A stretch of DNA of 64,000 nt from Flavobacterium nackdongense (GTDB lineage Bacteria; Bacteroidota; Bacteroidia; Flavobacteriales; Flavobacteriaceae): contig NZ_CP037933.1 in assembly GCF_004355225.1 (NCBI RefSeq), forward strand, positions 806,001 to 870,000. The letters are read 5' to 3'. The position numbers and the translations under genes were made by a program. Each line of letters opens with the position of its first letter. Positions within the stretch are counted from its first letter, which is position 1. Below, one piece after another: positions 36,272 through 45,908 of this stretch. Below the pieces are notes generated by a model. It worked only from the letters and a program-made list of their open reading frames with translations, was not told the origin of the DNA and searched no databases.

Positions 36272-36310
36272 AAACCGCCGTATGAAATCAGTAATGACAT
36301 ACGGCGGTTT
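36272..36310 (-). terminator. 13-bp perfect hairpin downstream of the 1610-aa lyase gene
   Basis: AAACCGCCGTATG (36272-36284) and CATACGGCGGTTT (36298-36310) form a GC-rich stem with a 13-base loop, 29 bases after the stop at 36339. It probably ends the - strand transcript of that gene and isolates it from the gene starting at 36039. Confidence 0.65.
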
Positions 36311-36338
36311 TACAATGAATCCTTTTGTTATCGTTTAG

Positions 36339-39300
36339 TTAAGGTTTGCCAATAAGTACTTTTTTGTTTACCAATTGGTTGTCCTCTGACTGTATCTGAA
36401 CAATGAACGTTTGTTGTGTTTTCAGGTTAACGATGGATGCCGTATTTGATTTTACGTTTTTTAATTCGGCTACCAAACGACCTTGAATATCAAAAACCTT
36501 GATGTTCTTGATGGCACTTACCGCCGATTTTACAAATAAAGTTCCGCTGTTTTCAAATACGAGTACAGTACTATCGTTAAATTCAGAATCAACCACTTTT
36601 AAAGATTTTTGGTATTTCAATGAAAATCTGGTGTTGTCAATGCCCGCAGTTGCTGTAAATGTGTAATTACTAGATTGCAAATTAGTTTCAGATCCAGTTT
36701 TACTATCTACTAAATAAATGGCTTGCCCAGTGGCGAATACACCTTCAAATTGGTCAAGCTTGATGGTAAAATCTCCTGCGACATCTGTTTTAAAATTTAA
36801 GGCGACAACATCGGTTGCATTGAATGCTGGACGACCTTGAATGACATAGTCTTGGTTGTTGATATTGGAAGTCAAGGCCACTTTACTGTCATTAATGTAA
36901 GCGCCGTCAATACCTTGATCTACACCTATTGTTGCATTATCCATATAAGCTATCAAAACCTGATTGAACGAACCCGAAGCATTCGATAAATTCAACCAAA
37001 CACGATCTTTGCTGGCCGGTTGCTTGGTTTTCAGAAATTGCCCATAAGTAGCATTGTTCACTCGCATCGCATTGGTGAAAGTTAAACTCGTTGCTGCTGC
37101 TCCCGTTTTTACAATAAATCCTTGTGCGGGAGCTATGATGCCATTTGGTGCGGGAAAACCTCCATTGGCTACACCTCCTGCCAAGGTATATGTAGCATAA
37201 GCCGTACCTGATGCACCATTGGTTTTTCTCCAAAAATAAAGTGTGCCATCTGTTGCATTGTTCGCCAAAAACAAATCGGCATCGATATTCGAGGGATACG
37301 GATTTCCAATATCGTACATTGTATTTCCAATCAATCCCGAAGTGGTTAATGTCCCATTATTGGGCACTCCAACAAAAGTACCCTTGAATTGAATACTTGC
37401 GGTTCCCAAATAATACGGTGATGTAGTCCCGAGATTGTCTGGATCTTCATTGGGCATACGGATCAAATAACCTCTACCCGTCGTAAATTGTGTTGTTGGC
37501 AAAACACTGGCATATAAATTTGTACTTGAATTATAAATGTAAAAACGACTTGGTGATTGTGAGGTCAAAGGCGAAAAATCTTGTAATGTTTGTGTACCAC
37601 TTACTGGCGAAGACCACATCGTGTAATCCAAACGTTTCAATAAGTTGCTGTTTTTCTTCACAGTTATGGCTCCAGAATTGATGCCGCTGGATTGTACTTG
37701 TTGTAGGGTGCCACCATCCTCAACTATAATACCGTTGGGTCCTGCATTGTTGATGATACCTTCTTCTATTTTAAGATTTTTTGTAGCTCCAATAACTAAA
37801 GAACCCGAATTTACAGTTAAGGATTTTGCGCTAAAGCCACCTTTGGCCACGGCTGAATAATTGCCTTCGATAACAGCATTGATGGCAGGACCGGGAGTGC
37901 CGTAAGACCAACTACTGCCATTCCAAACCGTAGTAGAAATATCAACTAATTTAAGTACAAATTTGATCATTCTAAATCCGCCTGATGCCACCGTTCCGGT
38001 ATTGAATAAGGAGGCGATATCATAATCTGTGGTTCCACCTTTGACAACAAGTCCTAGACTCTCAACATCAAGATCTGCTGCACCAGAGGGTAATTTTATA
38101 GTAGCTGTAGAAGTACTTCCTCCAAAACTAATTTTTTTGGAAGTGTCTTTTCGGTTCACTATTTCACCCATTCTGGCCCCCGAAACCGCATCTACTCTAA
38201 TTTTAACAATTTGTACTTGTACTGTAGAGGGCAAAAAGGAAGCATCAAATCCTAAAGAGAATCCCTCATTAGCATCTATTCCACCACCCCCGCCGCCGCG
38301 TACTCCTATTTTTCCATCACTGGCTCTGTCTATTCCCGCTTGAGTTAGCATAGCGCCATAGTTGGCTCCAGGAGTAGTATCGGTAGTACCCATTCCACCC
38401 CATCCAAAAAAGAATTTGGTATTATCTGCTGTGTTGATATCGGTTGAACCATTGACTACCCAAGCATATTCTTCATAATTACCACCGATGCTAGCCGCAC
38501 CATTGGCATCAATATGCAACTCGGAGGCATCAAAGAAAAGCGTACTTCCCTCACGTCCTGTATTAGGATTCGGGATGTCTAACACGATATTGTTTATAGG
38601 TTCCACAGTTGAAGGTGGAAGTGGTGTATCATCTTTTATAGTTATGGTAAAAGTAACTTCGTTATTGGCAGGAATATTGGCTTCAAATCCAATCATCACG
38701 GTGCCTGGATTTTTAGTATCGGCAGTAGCTGCAGGATTGTAAAATACAGGATCAGTAGAACGATTAGTAGCCATCGTAAAAGTAACGGCAGGATTGGAAC
38801 TCACTACTTCAAGAATCACTCTTTTGCCTCCTTGCGACAAACGCAATTTAGATGGACTAATCGATTCTATGGTAGAGCGGGTTACCATATTCCAATACAA
38901 ATTGATGTCCGAAGCACCATTGTTAATATAATCTTTTACCTCAAAATAAGATTCGTCCACGATATAAGCACTTCTAGTAGCAGCCAATAGTTCATTATTG
39001 AGTCCTAACAAACTTTTCATGTTTACTTTAGCACCTCTTTTGGCAGTTGTATCATATAACTCATCAATGGTGGCATTGCCATCAACTTTGTGATTTTGCC
39101 AACTTGTTTCACTAGCTTTTTTGATAGAAATGGTATTTTGACTCGTGCCTGCCACTCTGAAAATCTTCCAACGGTCGCCAAATTGAGAATTGTCACTATC
39201 ATCAAGGGTTCCCTGTGCGTCATAGTCGTATTTACCAAAATCCATCCCCCAACGAATGCCTTGAGAGTCGTATACAAAAAATCCACCATCCATTTGACCA

Positions 39301-41171
39301 TGGCTGTAAGTAGGTGTTCCTCCTTTGACACCCATATACTTTCCTTGAGAACCTTGCCATTCGGTTCGTACTAAAGCCACAGGATTTACACCATTTCCAG
39401 TCCAAATCTTCTTTTGAGGATTGGTCAAATTGTCCAGTGAAATATCTTTACCAAAAATTAACGCCATAGGCAAAAACCCTCTGCTTCCAATATTACTGGC
39501 ATACACACCGTTTTCCATCAATTTTTTCTCTTCGGTTAACCATTCCGGTCTATTGGCTTTCTTGGCCATCCATAAGGTAGCAGGAAGTGGTATTCTTTCG
39601 GCAGTACTGTCACTATAATTGAAGTAATACGAAGTAGGACCGGTAACATATTGCATGAATTCAGCCGATTCTAAAAAGCCCGGAGAGGCAATCAATCGAT
39701 TGATTCCTTCGTGATTTTGACCATAAATCCCTTCTAATGCGGATAACATAACCACTTCATAAGTAGTTCCATAACTCCAGTACATCGGTCCTTCAGGATA
39801 GTTACCATCGTTGTAGGTGTTCATAGAATTGGGGTTCTTTACCAAAATTCTATTCATAATGTAGGCAGCTTCAGTGTCCATTTGAGTCGTTCCATCTCCA
39901 TAAATGGCAATAGCCGAACAGGACAAGGCCCCTATACAAACCTGATTCCAATTGGAGGTATAATCCCAAAAAGGTTTTGTTTTTTGGGTTAAAAAACCAT
40001 AGTTTAATATTTTTTCTCTTGCTTTTTGTTTGGTTGCGGCTGAGAGGTCATTGTATAACCAATCATAACCAAGAGCCACGGCAAAAGTCATTTCGGAGGT
40101 GTCTAGCGAATAGGTAATCCAGTTATCCCAATTGCAGACATCGTTGATCACTTTTTCGCCTTGGGTAAGATACTTAGTTTGCCCCGTCATTCTGTACGCA
40201 TACGACAAATAGAAAATTTCCTCAACGGCTTTTCGTGCTTCGGCTAAAACTCGTGTAGCATTAGCAGGTTTTACGATTGTAGGCGCAGTTAAAAATTCGT
40301 CTGCCGTTTTGATGATGTAATCATGTGATTTTTTGTGTTCAGTTGAAGAGTTGATAAGCGATTGTATCTGGGCTTCTTCTCCAGCTTTCAGAAACAATCT
40401 CGGGTGAGACACATTGGAAATATTCGCCATATTTAAATTGTTGGTGAGTACCTTCAATTCAATTTTTGAAACTCTGAAGTTATTTGTAGCAGTAGAAGTA
40501 TTAAAAATCGCTACCATATCAGTATTGAGCTTCCCACCTGTCAAAAACAAATTGAGCTCAGTAACATCAATGGCGACTTCGGTATCGGCAATGGGCAAGG
40601 TAACACCTGGCGTTCCAGTTTTTCCGAATACAATTTGTTTGGATGTAGCCATTCTATTAACAATTACACCTCTTTCGTTAGTCGCACCCGCAAATTTTAC
40701 ATAAATTTTCGTGATTTGTATTCCCGCCGATGTCCCTAAAGTTGACAAATCTAATCCAAAATTGAGCCCTTCATTGATCTCAATTCCTCCTCCAGCTCCA
40801 CCAACAACTCCTAATTCCCCTCCAGAAGCGCGGTCTATCCCGCCATTTGTTAATTTTTGGCCGTAAGTACCTCCTGTGGTTGTGTTTACAGTAGCCATCC
40901 CCCCGATAGTTACTCCAAAGGTTTTACTCAAAGCACCAGACTGGGTTATAGTTGAGGCCGTTACACTCCAATCGTCGGCGGCAGTACTGTTACTGTAGGA
41001 TACAACTCCTGCTGCGCTTACACTTAGGGTAGACGTATCTGAAAACAGACCACTTCCTTCAGAGCCACCCGGCAAAGCGGTAAGGGTAATAATATTATTT
41101 TGAGCATAGCCAGATATTGTTGTCAAGAATAGCGAACAAATTAGCAAATAGAATAGTTTGATTTTTTTCAT
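36339..41171 (-). CDS. Giant T9SS-secreted heparinase II/III-like lyase with two unassigned domains and a type C sorting region
   Basis: A 1610-aa paralogue of the lyase at 32527. Order: signal peptide (LLICSLFLTTISGYAQ), unassigned domain (~26-243), heparinase II/III-like toroid and sandwich (~253-845), second unassigned domain (~858-1076), and a ~530-residue C-terminal region (1080-1610) ending in a type C T9SS sorting signal (NIKVFDIQGRLVAELKNVKS). Candidate active-site residues are TSNWNQVC (406-413), GPMYWSYG (461-468) and YSHGQMDGGFFVYD. In the last of these the second histidine of the usual HxH motif is Gln. The C-terminal region is very like that of the protein at 46826-49150. It is probably monocistronic, with an operator candidate 84 bases upstream and a terminator at 36272-36310. 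Confidence 0.85.
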   Translation of the reverse strand: MKKIKLFYLLICSLFLTTISGYAQNNIITLTALPGGSEGSGLFSDTSTLSVSAAGVVSYSNSTAADDWSVTASTITQSGALSKTFGVTIGGMATVNTTTGGTYGQKLTNGGIDRASGGELGVVGGAGGGIEINEGLNFGLDLSTLGTSAGIQITKIYVKFAGATNERGVIVNRMATSKQIVFGKTGTPGVTLPIADTEVAIDVTELNLFLTGGKLNTDMVAIFNTSTATNNFRVSKIELKVLTNNLNMANISNVSHPRLFLKAGEEAQIQSLINSSTEHKKSHDYIIKTADEFLTAPTIVKPANATRVLAEARKAVEEIFYLSYAYRMTGQTKYLTQGEKVINDVCNWDNWITYSLDTSEMTFAVALGYDWLYNDLSAATKQKAREKILNYGFLTQKTKPFWDYTSNWNQVCIGALSCSAIAIYGDGTTQMDTEAAYIMNRILVKNPNSMNTYNDGNYPEGPMYWSYGTTYEVVMLSALEGIYGQNHEGINRLIASPGFLESAEFMQYVTGPTSYYFNYSDSTAERIPLPATLWMAKKANRPEWLTEEKKLMENGVYASNIGSRGFLPMALIFGKDISLDNLTNPQKKIWTGNGVNPVALVRTEWQGSQGKYMGVKGGTPTYSHGQMDGGFFVYDSQGIRWGMDFGKYDYDAQGTLDDSDNSQFGDRWKIFRVAGTSQNTISIKKASETSWQNHKVDGNATIDELYDTTAKRGAKVNMKSLLGLNNELLAATRSAYIVDESYFEVKDYINNGASDINLYWNMVTRSTIESISPSKLRLSQGGKRVILEVVSSNPAVTFTMATNRSTDPVFYNPAATADTKNPGTVMIGFEANIPANNEVTFTITIKDDTPLPPSTVEPINNIVLDIPNPNTGREGSTLFFDASELHIDANGAASIGGNYEEYAWVVNGSTDINTADNTKFFFGWGGMGTTDTTPGANYGAMLTQAGIDRASDGKIGVRGGGGGGIDANEGFSLGFDASFLPSTVQVQIVKIRVDAVSGARMGEIVNRKDTSKKISFGGSTSTATIKLPSGAADLDVESLGLVVKGGTTDYDIASLFNTGTVASGGFRMIKFVLKLVDISTTVWNGSSWSYGTPGPAINAVIEGNYSAVAKGGFSAKSLTVNSGSLVIGATKNLKIEEGIINNAGPNGIIVEDGGTLQQVQSSGINSGAITVKKNSNLLKRLDYTMWSSPVSGTQTLQDFSPLTSQSPSRFYIYNSSTNLYASVLPTTQFTTGRGYLIRMPNEDPDNLGTTSPYYLGTASIQFKGTFVGVPNNGTLTTSGLIGNTMYDIGNPYPSNIDADLFLANNATDGTLYFWRKTNGASGTAYATYTLAGGVANGGFPAPNGIIAPAQGFIVKTGAAATSLTFTNAMRVNNATYGQFLKTKQPASKDRVWLNLSNASGSFNQVLIAYMDNATIGVDQGIDGAYINDSKVALTSNINNQDYVIQGRPAFNATDVVALNFKTDVAGDFTIKLDQFEGVFATGQAIYLVDSKTGSETNLQSSNYTFTATAGIDNTRFSLKYQKSLKVVDSEFNDSTVLVFENSGTLFVKSAVSAIKNIKVFDIQGRLVAELKNVKSNTASIVNLKTQQTFIVQIQSEDNQLVNKKVLIGKP

Positions 41172-41254
41172 AGTAGGTTTAATTTTAAAATTTTATGACG
41201 TTGATTTTGGTTACTATATTTGATGCAATTTACAATAACTCCATTGGACGGAAA

Positions 41255-41287
41255 GGGAATTATCATCTTAATGTAGGGGGTAAATTG
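41255..41287 (-). promoter_or_regulatory. Candidate operator, copy 2
   Basis: Read on the - strand: CAATTTACCCCCTACATTAA followed by GATGATAATTCCC. It matches 24 of 33 bases of the copy at 49301. It lies 84 bases upstream of the start codon of the 1610-aa lyase gene, nearly the same distance as copy 1 from its gene. Confidence 0.6.
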
Positions 41288-41406
41288 ATGGGGTGCATCA
41301 GTATCTTGTAGACTAGCAAATGCATTATAACCAATCGTAGCTGTAGCAAGTCATCCTTAACTACCCGTATATGCCCGGATTGAAATACTTATCCTAAAGT
41401 TTGCAT

Positions 41407-43269
41407 TTAGTTTTTAACAATGAATTTAACACCTTGTTCTCTGCGATCGGCCGTCATCACTTTTAGGATATAGATGCCATCCGGTAGGTTTGCGGTAGAA
41501 TGCATATATTTCAGTTTATTGCCCAATTGGGTGTTTGTCGTTATTCTTTTTCCGACAACATCATATATAATATAAGAATTCAGTTCTTTTTGCTTGGGAT
41601 TTTCAATTATTAAATTTTTAGAAGCATTGTCTTGAAGTACCACCAGATCAGAAGCAAATGATTTTTCAAGCCCTAAAGTTGTTGCGGATTGGAAAACAAT
41701 TTCGTACTGCGTATTGTTTTTTCCCGCAGGCAAATTCAGTTCGAAGAAACTATTTTTGATGTCGTGGTATTCATTCGAAATTTTATCGTGTAGATACACA
41801 TCATCCACTTGGTCAAAATTCATCATTTCTTTCACAGTAATTTTGAAGTTGGCTTTTTGCTCATTACTGAACCCTATTGGAATTTTTTTATCTCTACTAA
41901 AGGGTCTTGCATCGATGACGAAACTGGAATCATTCAGCACAAAATAAACTTCTTCAGGCGCGTCATTAGGCGAGGCAGCATCCATAGCGTGGTCTACTCC
42001 GTCTGTTGCGTGGTCAACAAAGACGAGAGCCAATTGTCTGATGCCCCTATTATTTAATAGGGCATTGAATCGGATTTGTGGAACTTGTTTGGCACTCACT
42101 TTAGCGTAATCATTACCGGCCACAGAGTAAATTTTCTCAATAGCTATTGGGGATGGAATTCTACCAATGCTTGCTGGGCCTTTTTTCTCGAAATAGGAAC
42201 TTCCCGTATCACCTAGTGTGCCCTCTTTGACCGAAATTCTATAACTATTACGCATCGTCACTGTAGAAGGACTACTACCGCTTCCTGATATCATAAAACC
42301 CTGCCCAACGGGACAATAGCGTCTTTGATAGTTTACATTTGGATTACTGAATACATTACCTTCGTTACCAGCGCCGTCATAGGAGTAAAAAACTGCAGGA
42401 ACATATACCCCAGCTGTCAACGGAAATCCTGTCACTGGGTCGAGCTGTCCTACGGGAGAAAACGCACCGTATCCGCCTTTGTAATCAGCAAGATAATGGG
42501 AGTTTACGCTTTTGTCCTGTTCCCAAAAATAAGCTATGCCGGTACTATTAGTTTCATTGGATAAAAATAGCGATAAATCTAATGCTGATGGATAGGGATT
42601 CCCCGTCAAAGTGAATTGGTCTGGAGCGACCAAAATGCTGATGTTGCCATCATTGGGCTTGCCTCTAAAATCATATCGTTGTCTGCTTCCCGGATTATTG
42701 GTGGCGGTTTCACCAACATTGGTCGCATCGGTGCCGCTCGTCCCTTTCATTGTAAATCCTTCTCCGGGATTTAGAATGGTACCTGCTGCGCAGCGATCCC
42801 ATTCCGCATAGGTGTCTTTTACCACAAAACGATGAATCCAATAGGACGAAATATCCAATGTAGATGAGGAAGTACTGCCGTTTAGAGAAGATGTTGCCGT
42901 GCTAGCTGTACTCGCTATATTGGTTGTGGGTCTGTACAAGAGGCTAATTCCAAAGGGCTCATTACCTGCGCTACTTGAGGCAATTCCAACGGGAGAACAC
43001 CAATAGTTATAGGCAAAATTATTGACGGTCCCTTCCTGAAAAACAGACAATTTTCCACTGCCACGATTAGTAGATGTTCCGCTAGCTCCTTGTAGAAAAT
43101 GGCCTTCGTTTCTTAAATAAAAATTACTGGAACTGCCATTTAATTCTAAATTTCCTTTGGTATAAATCATACTGCCTTTGTTGAAGATATAACTCGAACC
43201 ACCGATATACAGCTGCCCAAAAATAGTAGCAGATATTAATAAACTTCCAAGAATAATTACTTTTTTCAT
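41407..43269 (-). CDS. T9SS-secreted protein of unknown function
   Basis: A 620-aa secreted protein with a signal peptide (VIILGSLLISATIFGQ). The middle carries motifs shared with the C-terminal regions of the genes at 36339 and 46826: YWCSPVG, TLTGNPYPSALDLSLFL, GIAYFWEQDKS, PVGQGFMISG and QLALVFVDHATDGVDHAMDA. These recur in large secreted proteins of Flavobacteriia and I know no function for them. The end (SYIIYDVVGKRITT to GVKFIVKN) is a T9SS sorting domain of type A form. No catalytic motif is seen. It may be a surface or adhesive component. Confidence 0.7.
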   Translation of the reverse strand: MKKVIILGSLLISATIFGQLYIGGSSYIFNKGSMIYTKGNLELNGSSSNFYLRNEGHFLQGASGTSTNRGSGKLSVFQEGTVNNFAYNYWCSPVGIASSSAGNEPFGISLLYRPTTNIASTASTATSSLNGSTSSSTLDISSYWIHRFVVKDTYAEWDRCAAGTILNPGEGFTMKGTSGTDATNVGETATNNPGSRQRYDFRGKPNDGNISILVAPDQFTLTGNPYPSALDLSLFLSNETNSTGIAYFWEQDKSVNSHYLADYKGGYGAFSPVGQLDPVTGFPLTAGVYVPAVFYSYDGAGNEGNVFSNPNVNYQRRYCPVGQGFMISGSGSSPSTVTMRNSYRISVKEGTLGDTGSSYFEKKGPASIGRIPSPIAIEKIYSVAGNDYAKVSAKQVPQIRFNALLNNRGIRQLALVFVDHATDGVDHAMDAASPNDAPEEVYFVLNDSSFVIDARPFSRDKKIPIGFSNEQKANFKITVKEMMNFDQVDDVYLHDKISNEYHDIKNSFFELNLPAGKNNTQYEIVFQSATTLGLEKSFASDLVVLQDNASKNLIIENPKQKELNSYIIYDVVGKRITTNTQLGNKLKYMHSTANLPDGIYILKVMTADRREQGVKFIVKN

Positions 43270-43399
43270 AAAAAATCGGAATAATACAAAAAATCAATAC
43301 TGGAATGTGTTAGGATTTAAAAAATAAGTAAGGGTTCCAATGGCTATTTTTTGCTTCATTTTTACACTTTTTGTCTATGTTTTGACATTTTTTGGAGTA

Positions 43400-43585
43400 C
43401 TACAAGAGCTCTAGTATTTCTGGCGTTATATCCAAGTTTTTGTCGAGATAGGCAAGTGAAGGCGCTATCTTTTCGAAAGTATAAATCATTTTGATATCGT
43501 GGGCTTTGGCATAGTTCGCAAGGATATTGTTTAATTTGTCAAGTAAGGGTTGTACTTTTTGTTCGTATATCGTTTGGAGCTCCAA
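43400..43585 (-). pseudogene. OmpH/Skp-like chaperone fragment
   Basis: A 61-aa frame whose sequence fits the C-terminal third of OmpH/Skp family periplasmic chaperones: a helical start (YEQKVQPLLDKLNNILANYAKAH), a hydrophobic strand (IKMIYTFEKIAPSLAYLDKNLDITPEILELL) and the usual ending Asp-Ile-Thr. Full-length proteins have ~160-200 aa with a signal peptide and long coiled coil. None of that is present upstream, where only 34 bases separate it from the next gene. It is most likely the remnant of a degraded gene, though a short expressed peptide cannot be excluded. Confidence 0.5.
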
Positions 43586-43619
43586 TTGGGATCAAATTAA
43601 TTACCCAAATAGCATTTGC

Positions 43620-45284
43620 CTAATTAATTTGATACCAATTGGTTCCGTTAGAGATTAAAGATATTGTACCGGCATTAGCAATGGTTAAAGAAGTAGCTGT
43701 AGTCAAAGAACCGAGAGCTAAAAAAACACTTGGAGTTCCCGAAACTGAAACAGTTATAGTATTTATAGGAGATCTAGTATTTCTAATAATGTACATTCTA
43801 CCAGTACAAGTTGAAGGATCTGGTATCGTAAAATTCGCATTCATCAGCAGAACGGTATTAGTTGTTCCTGATGTACCAATAGTGTATGAAGTAGTTCCAT
43901 TATTATGAAAGGTACTTGTTGGTGCAGCGATTCCTACCCCCACTCGATTGTTCAACGCATCTACACTAAAAGTAGTACCATCTACCGAAAATTGATTGGC
44001 TACTTGCGTTCCTGAAGGGGTAAATGCCAAAGTACCTCCAGTAGGAATAGAAGCGACCACCGCACTCGCTGGGGTGGTACCACTACCTTTGTAGATACCG
44101 CCTGCACCACCAGCTAACTTTGTGTTTGTCACCCCAGCATCGTCTAGTGAAATCACAGGTGTTGCTCCTCCAGTAGAAGCAATTGGAGCCGTGCCTGTCA
44201 CATTGGTTACAGTACCCACTGTTATATCTTGTGCAGCTAAATTCCCATTCGCATCAGCTATTACCATTCGGTTACCAGTTCCTGTTAAGGTTTCCAAACG
44301 AACTGTGCCTGTGGTATGTAATTGTGCGGTAGGACTTGGCGTTCCAAGACCCAAGCGACCTACATTTGTGAATCGAGCCGCTTCAATAATACCACCACCA
44401 CCACTATTGGTATTAAAAACAATACCTGCTCCCGGAGCTGCATCAGCTGATTGAATAACTAGACTTGTAAAGCCACTAACTTCTTCAACTCCAGTAATAA
44501 ATCCAGCATATGAACCACTAGCACTACTTTCTAAACGAAGCTCTCCCTTAATGTTGGTATCCCCTCTTACATGCAATTTATAGGATGGCGTTTGTGTGCC
44601 AATTCCAACAAAATTTTTATCTGTATCGATGCTAAAAGTAGAACCGTCTACTGAAAATTGATTGGCTGCTCCTCCAATTGGAGTAAAAGCCATCTTACTA
44701 TCGACAGGAATTCTAGCATTTACAGTAGTGGCAGCGGGTAATGTCCCATCGCCTTTATAAATTCCTCCTGTACCATCAATGAGGTCGGCATTGACAATGG
44801 TATTGTCCAAAATTTTTGGTGAAGTTACTGCATCAGGAGATATAGTAGTCGTATTCGAATTCGCTCCAGCAGTAATATCTCCAGCGAGAGCAGTACGTCG
44901 TACTTCGATACCAGTTGCACTAGTGACAATATTGTTGGTTGAAGAAGGAATAAGGTTATTTGATTGAACCCATCTTGAACTAGCAGCATTGTAGTAATAA
45001 AACCCAGGGGTTACCGCATCGGTACCTGAACCGGCTGTTGCAGTATTGTAAACTAAAGTGGCATCGGCGGGCGCTCCTCCTCCGTTAGGGTTGACTATTG
45101 GTCCGCTTGTGGCTTTGCTAGTAAGCGCTACTCGAGGTATCAGTATTCCGTTTGTTGTCGATTCGATGTCAAGTTGGGCATTTGGGCTTGTAGTACCTAT
45201 TCCTACTTGGGCATTGGCTAAGGAATAAAATAAGGTCAATAGGAAAAAGTGCTTTTTCACGAGTATAGATTTGGGGTTATACAT
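43620..45284 (-). CDS. Secreted repeat protein with VGIGTxxP motifs
   Basis: A 554-aa protein with a signal peptide (HFFLLTLFYSLANAQ); an in-frame GTG at 45260 is a possible shorter start. It contains four VGIGTTSP-like motifs (VGIGTTSPNAQLDI, VGIGTQTPSYKLHV, LGLGTPSPTAQLHT, VGVGIAAPTSTFHN) and an internal duplication (GGIYKGDGT...FSVDGSTFSID and GGIYKGSGT...FSVDGTTFSVD). These Gly/Thr/Ser-rich repeats resemble tail-fibre-like or adhesin stalks that are common in Flavobacteriia. There is no clear T9SS signal at its end (LISNGTNWYQIN). Its link to glycan use is not evident. Confidence 0.65.
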   Translation of the reverse strand: MYNPKSILVKKHFFLLTLFYSLANAQVGIGTTSPNAQLDIESTTNGILIPRVALTSKATSGPIVNPNGGGAPADATLVYNTATAGSGTDAVTPGFYYYNAASSRWVQSNNLIPSSTNNIVTSATGIEVRRTALAGDITAGANSNTTTISPDAVTSPKILDNTIVNADLIDGTGGIYKGDGTLPAATTVNARIPVDSKMAFTPIGGAANQFSVDGSTFSIDTDKNFVGIGTQTPSYKLHVRGDTNIKGELRLESSASGSYAGFITGVEEVSGFTSLVIQSADAAPGAGIVFNTNSGGGGIIEAARFTNVGRLGLGTPSPTAQLHTTGTVRLETLTGTGNRMVIADANGNLAAQDITVGTVTNVTGTAPIASTGGATPVISLDDAGVTNTKLAGGAGGIYKGSGTTPASAVVASIPTGGTLAFTPSGTQVANQFSVDGTTFSVDALNNRVGVGIAAPTSTFHNNGTTSYTIGTSGTTNTVLLMNANFTIPDPSTCTGRMYIIRNTRSPINTITVSVSGTPSVFLALGSLTTATSLTIANAGTISLISNGTNWYQIN

Positions 45285-45908
45285 TATTAAAAGTTCGTTT
45301 TTTGATAATTATACAGTAGGTGTCATTAAAAATTTTATCGTTACTATCTTAATCGTTAGAATTTGATCTACCGCCCTAAGCAGTAGTAGTTTGAAAATAA
45401 ATATTTTTACTGCAAACTCCAGATTGCGTCTACGTTGACGCTGTAGCACTTTGGACTGTACTAGTGCAGTTGCAGTAGGTTGCAACATCAGCCGAAATAC
45501 AATAAATGTGTTGTATCAAAAAAAATCCTTGCGGAACCTCCTGTCAATGCGCTTGCAATTCACGCACAATCAGAAATTATCTTCAAGGATGCAACACAAA
45601 ATAGTAGATGAAATCCATCTGATATTTCATAGTAGGTTTATTTTAAAATTAAGGTAAAAAACGTCGGTATTATTCTATCGCAAGCTAAAACAATTGCATT
45701 GCAATAAAAGGGAATTATCGTCTTATTTTAGGGGGTAATATGACGTAATTTACCGCTACCTATAAGACTTGTGTCCCTAAAAATTGGTGAATAAAATGTG
45801 TCAAATAAAACTAAATTAGAGGGTAACTATATTAATTAAAAACCTATTAATAAATGGATTGAACACATCTAATCATCCTTTTAATAAATACCCTAAAGTG
45901 CGATTTCG
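45285..45908. other. 624-base gap with promoter relic and palindromes
   Basis: No convincing gene. On the - strand an ATG at 45630, preceded by a sequence almost identical to that before the start of the 1610-aa lyase gene (CATAGTAGGTTTA, then TTTTAAAATT on the + strand), is followed by only 15 codons and a stop. A candidate operator lies 80 bases upstream of it (45710-45742). This looks like the promoter and first codons of a lost gene. Also seen: a hairpin GCGTC-TACGTT-GACGC (45426-45441) and an imperfect inverted repeat with arms GTGTTGTATC...ATCCTTG (45508-45531) and CAAGGATGCAACAC (45584-45597). A 68-aa frame on the + strand (45451-45657) has no protein-like features. Confidence 0.5.
45710..45742 (-). 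promoter_or_regulatory. Candidate operator, copy 3 (no intact gene directly downstream)
   Basis: Read on the - strand: CATATTACCCCCTAAAATAA followed by GACGATAATTCCC. It fits the consensus of the other copies. The nearest intact - strand gene starts at 45284, 426 bases away, whereas the other copies lie 84-151 bases from their genes. Confidence 0.55.

Noticed and set aside
45451..45657. A 68-aa + strand frame in the large gap
   Set aside because: It overlaps the promoter relic and palindromes, shows no signal, motif or family pattern and has no plausible upstream context.
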